Origin: a virus
Virus record (IMG/VR): IMGVR_UViG_3300031565_007256
Location: 1 to 21,500 of that record
Reading direction: 5' to 3' (one strand)
Length of the DNA stretch: 21,500 nucleotides
Position numbers and translations under genes: made by a program. Within the stretch, counting starts at the first letter, position 1. Every line of letters begins with the position of its first letter. Of this stretch, positions 21,303-21,500 are shown in pieces. The notes beneath the pieces were generated by a model. It saw only the letters and a program-made list of their open reading frames with translations, searched no databases and was not told the DNA's origin.

Positions 21303-21500
21303 TGGCAGATTTAACAACGATTGAATGGGTAAGGTCAGGCGAACGCTGTGACGCGGCAAACGATCCAAATGGCAACCCTGATGTTTTTAACAGGCCTAAT
21401 CGCACAATATATGCTGTTTTGGCAAACCAGCATAATGACGATGGAACTCATAAACTCGCTGAGTTTATGGCTGTTGAACAAGGGAGCTATCAGGGGGACT
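21302..21500 (+). CDS. tail fibre/collar-type protein (5' end only)
   Basis: The ATG at 21302 overlaps the previous TAA by one base (TAATG). GATAGGAGAATT upstream (AGGAG near 21289-21293) is the SD. The visible 66 residues start MADLTTIEWVRSGERCDAAN and contain DVFNRPNRTIYAVLANQ followed by HNDDGTHKLAEF and VEQGSYQGD. The phrases FNRPxxxxxxxN, H-DGxHKL and xGSYxGD are typical of the N-terminus of phage tail fibre or receptor-binding proteins (the last resembles the xGxYxGNGxxNR motif). The rest lies beyond the window. Confidence 0.6.
   Translation, partial: MADLTTIEWVRSGERCDAANDPNGNPDVFNRPNRTIYAVLANQHNDDGTHKLAEFMAVEQGSYQGD

Overview
This window is a stretch of the late (virion structural) region of a tailed, most likely long-tailed (siphovirus-type), bacteriophage or prophage. 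Every supported gene is on the + strand. The genes are tightly packed, with many stop/start overlaps and many Shine-Dalgarno (SD) sequences close to AGGAGG. TAA, TAG and TGA are all used as stops, so a standard bacterial code fits. No integrase, repressor, lysis gene, tRNA, CRISPR array or IS element is visible. The host cannot be named from the sequence. All function calls below are by recognition of sequence patterns and gene order; no database search was run.

Layout. 1-329: C-terminal end of a DNA methyltransferase that carries a restriction-nuclease-like domain. 343-714: two small ORFs in the same frame, the second with a CxxC/CxxC zinc-ribbon look. 789-2723: portal protein (DUF935/Mu gp29-like) fused to a Mu-F/SPP1-gp7-like minor head domain. 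2779-3027: small unknown protein. 3028-3153: a structured leader with a terminator-shaped hairpin and a competing hairpin that covers the next start codon. 3151-4404: prohead protease fused to scaffold, with an internal in-frame SD and start at 3769 that should give free scaffold (as in Mu I/Z and lambda C/Nu3). 4417-4809: capsid decoration protein. 4823-5920: major capsid protein, followed by a perfect 11-bp hairpin. 5977-7104: an unusual signal-peptide-bearing, beta-repeat protein. 7112-7564: head-tail connector. 7561-8352: probable tail terminator with an extra C-terminal beta domain. 8362-11892: a 1176-residue fibre-like protein. 11921-12401: two small unknowns. 12405-13793: tail tube. 13828-14594: the pair of tail assembly chaperones joined by an A AAA AAC -1 frameshift site. 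14569-14997: gp10/Mu gpG-like virion morphogenesis protein. 14998-17580: tape measure protein. 17587-21302: three tail-tip proteins, the middle one carrying a six-bladed NHL beta-propeller. 21302-end: start of a tail fibre-type gene.

How they work together. Portal, scaffold/protease, decoration protein and major capsid protein would build and mature the procapsid. Connector, terminator and gp10-like proteins would join head to tail. Tube, chaperones and tape measure would assemble the tail. The distal proteins would form a tip. The standout theme is how many display-type beta domains are scattered through the module: the secreted-looking repeat protein, the terminator extension, the long fibre, the discoidin-like domain and the NHL propeller. 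Regulation also stands out: an apparent RNA switch in front of the protease gene, a nested scaffold start and a programmed frameshift.
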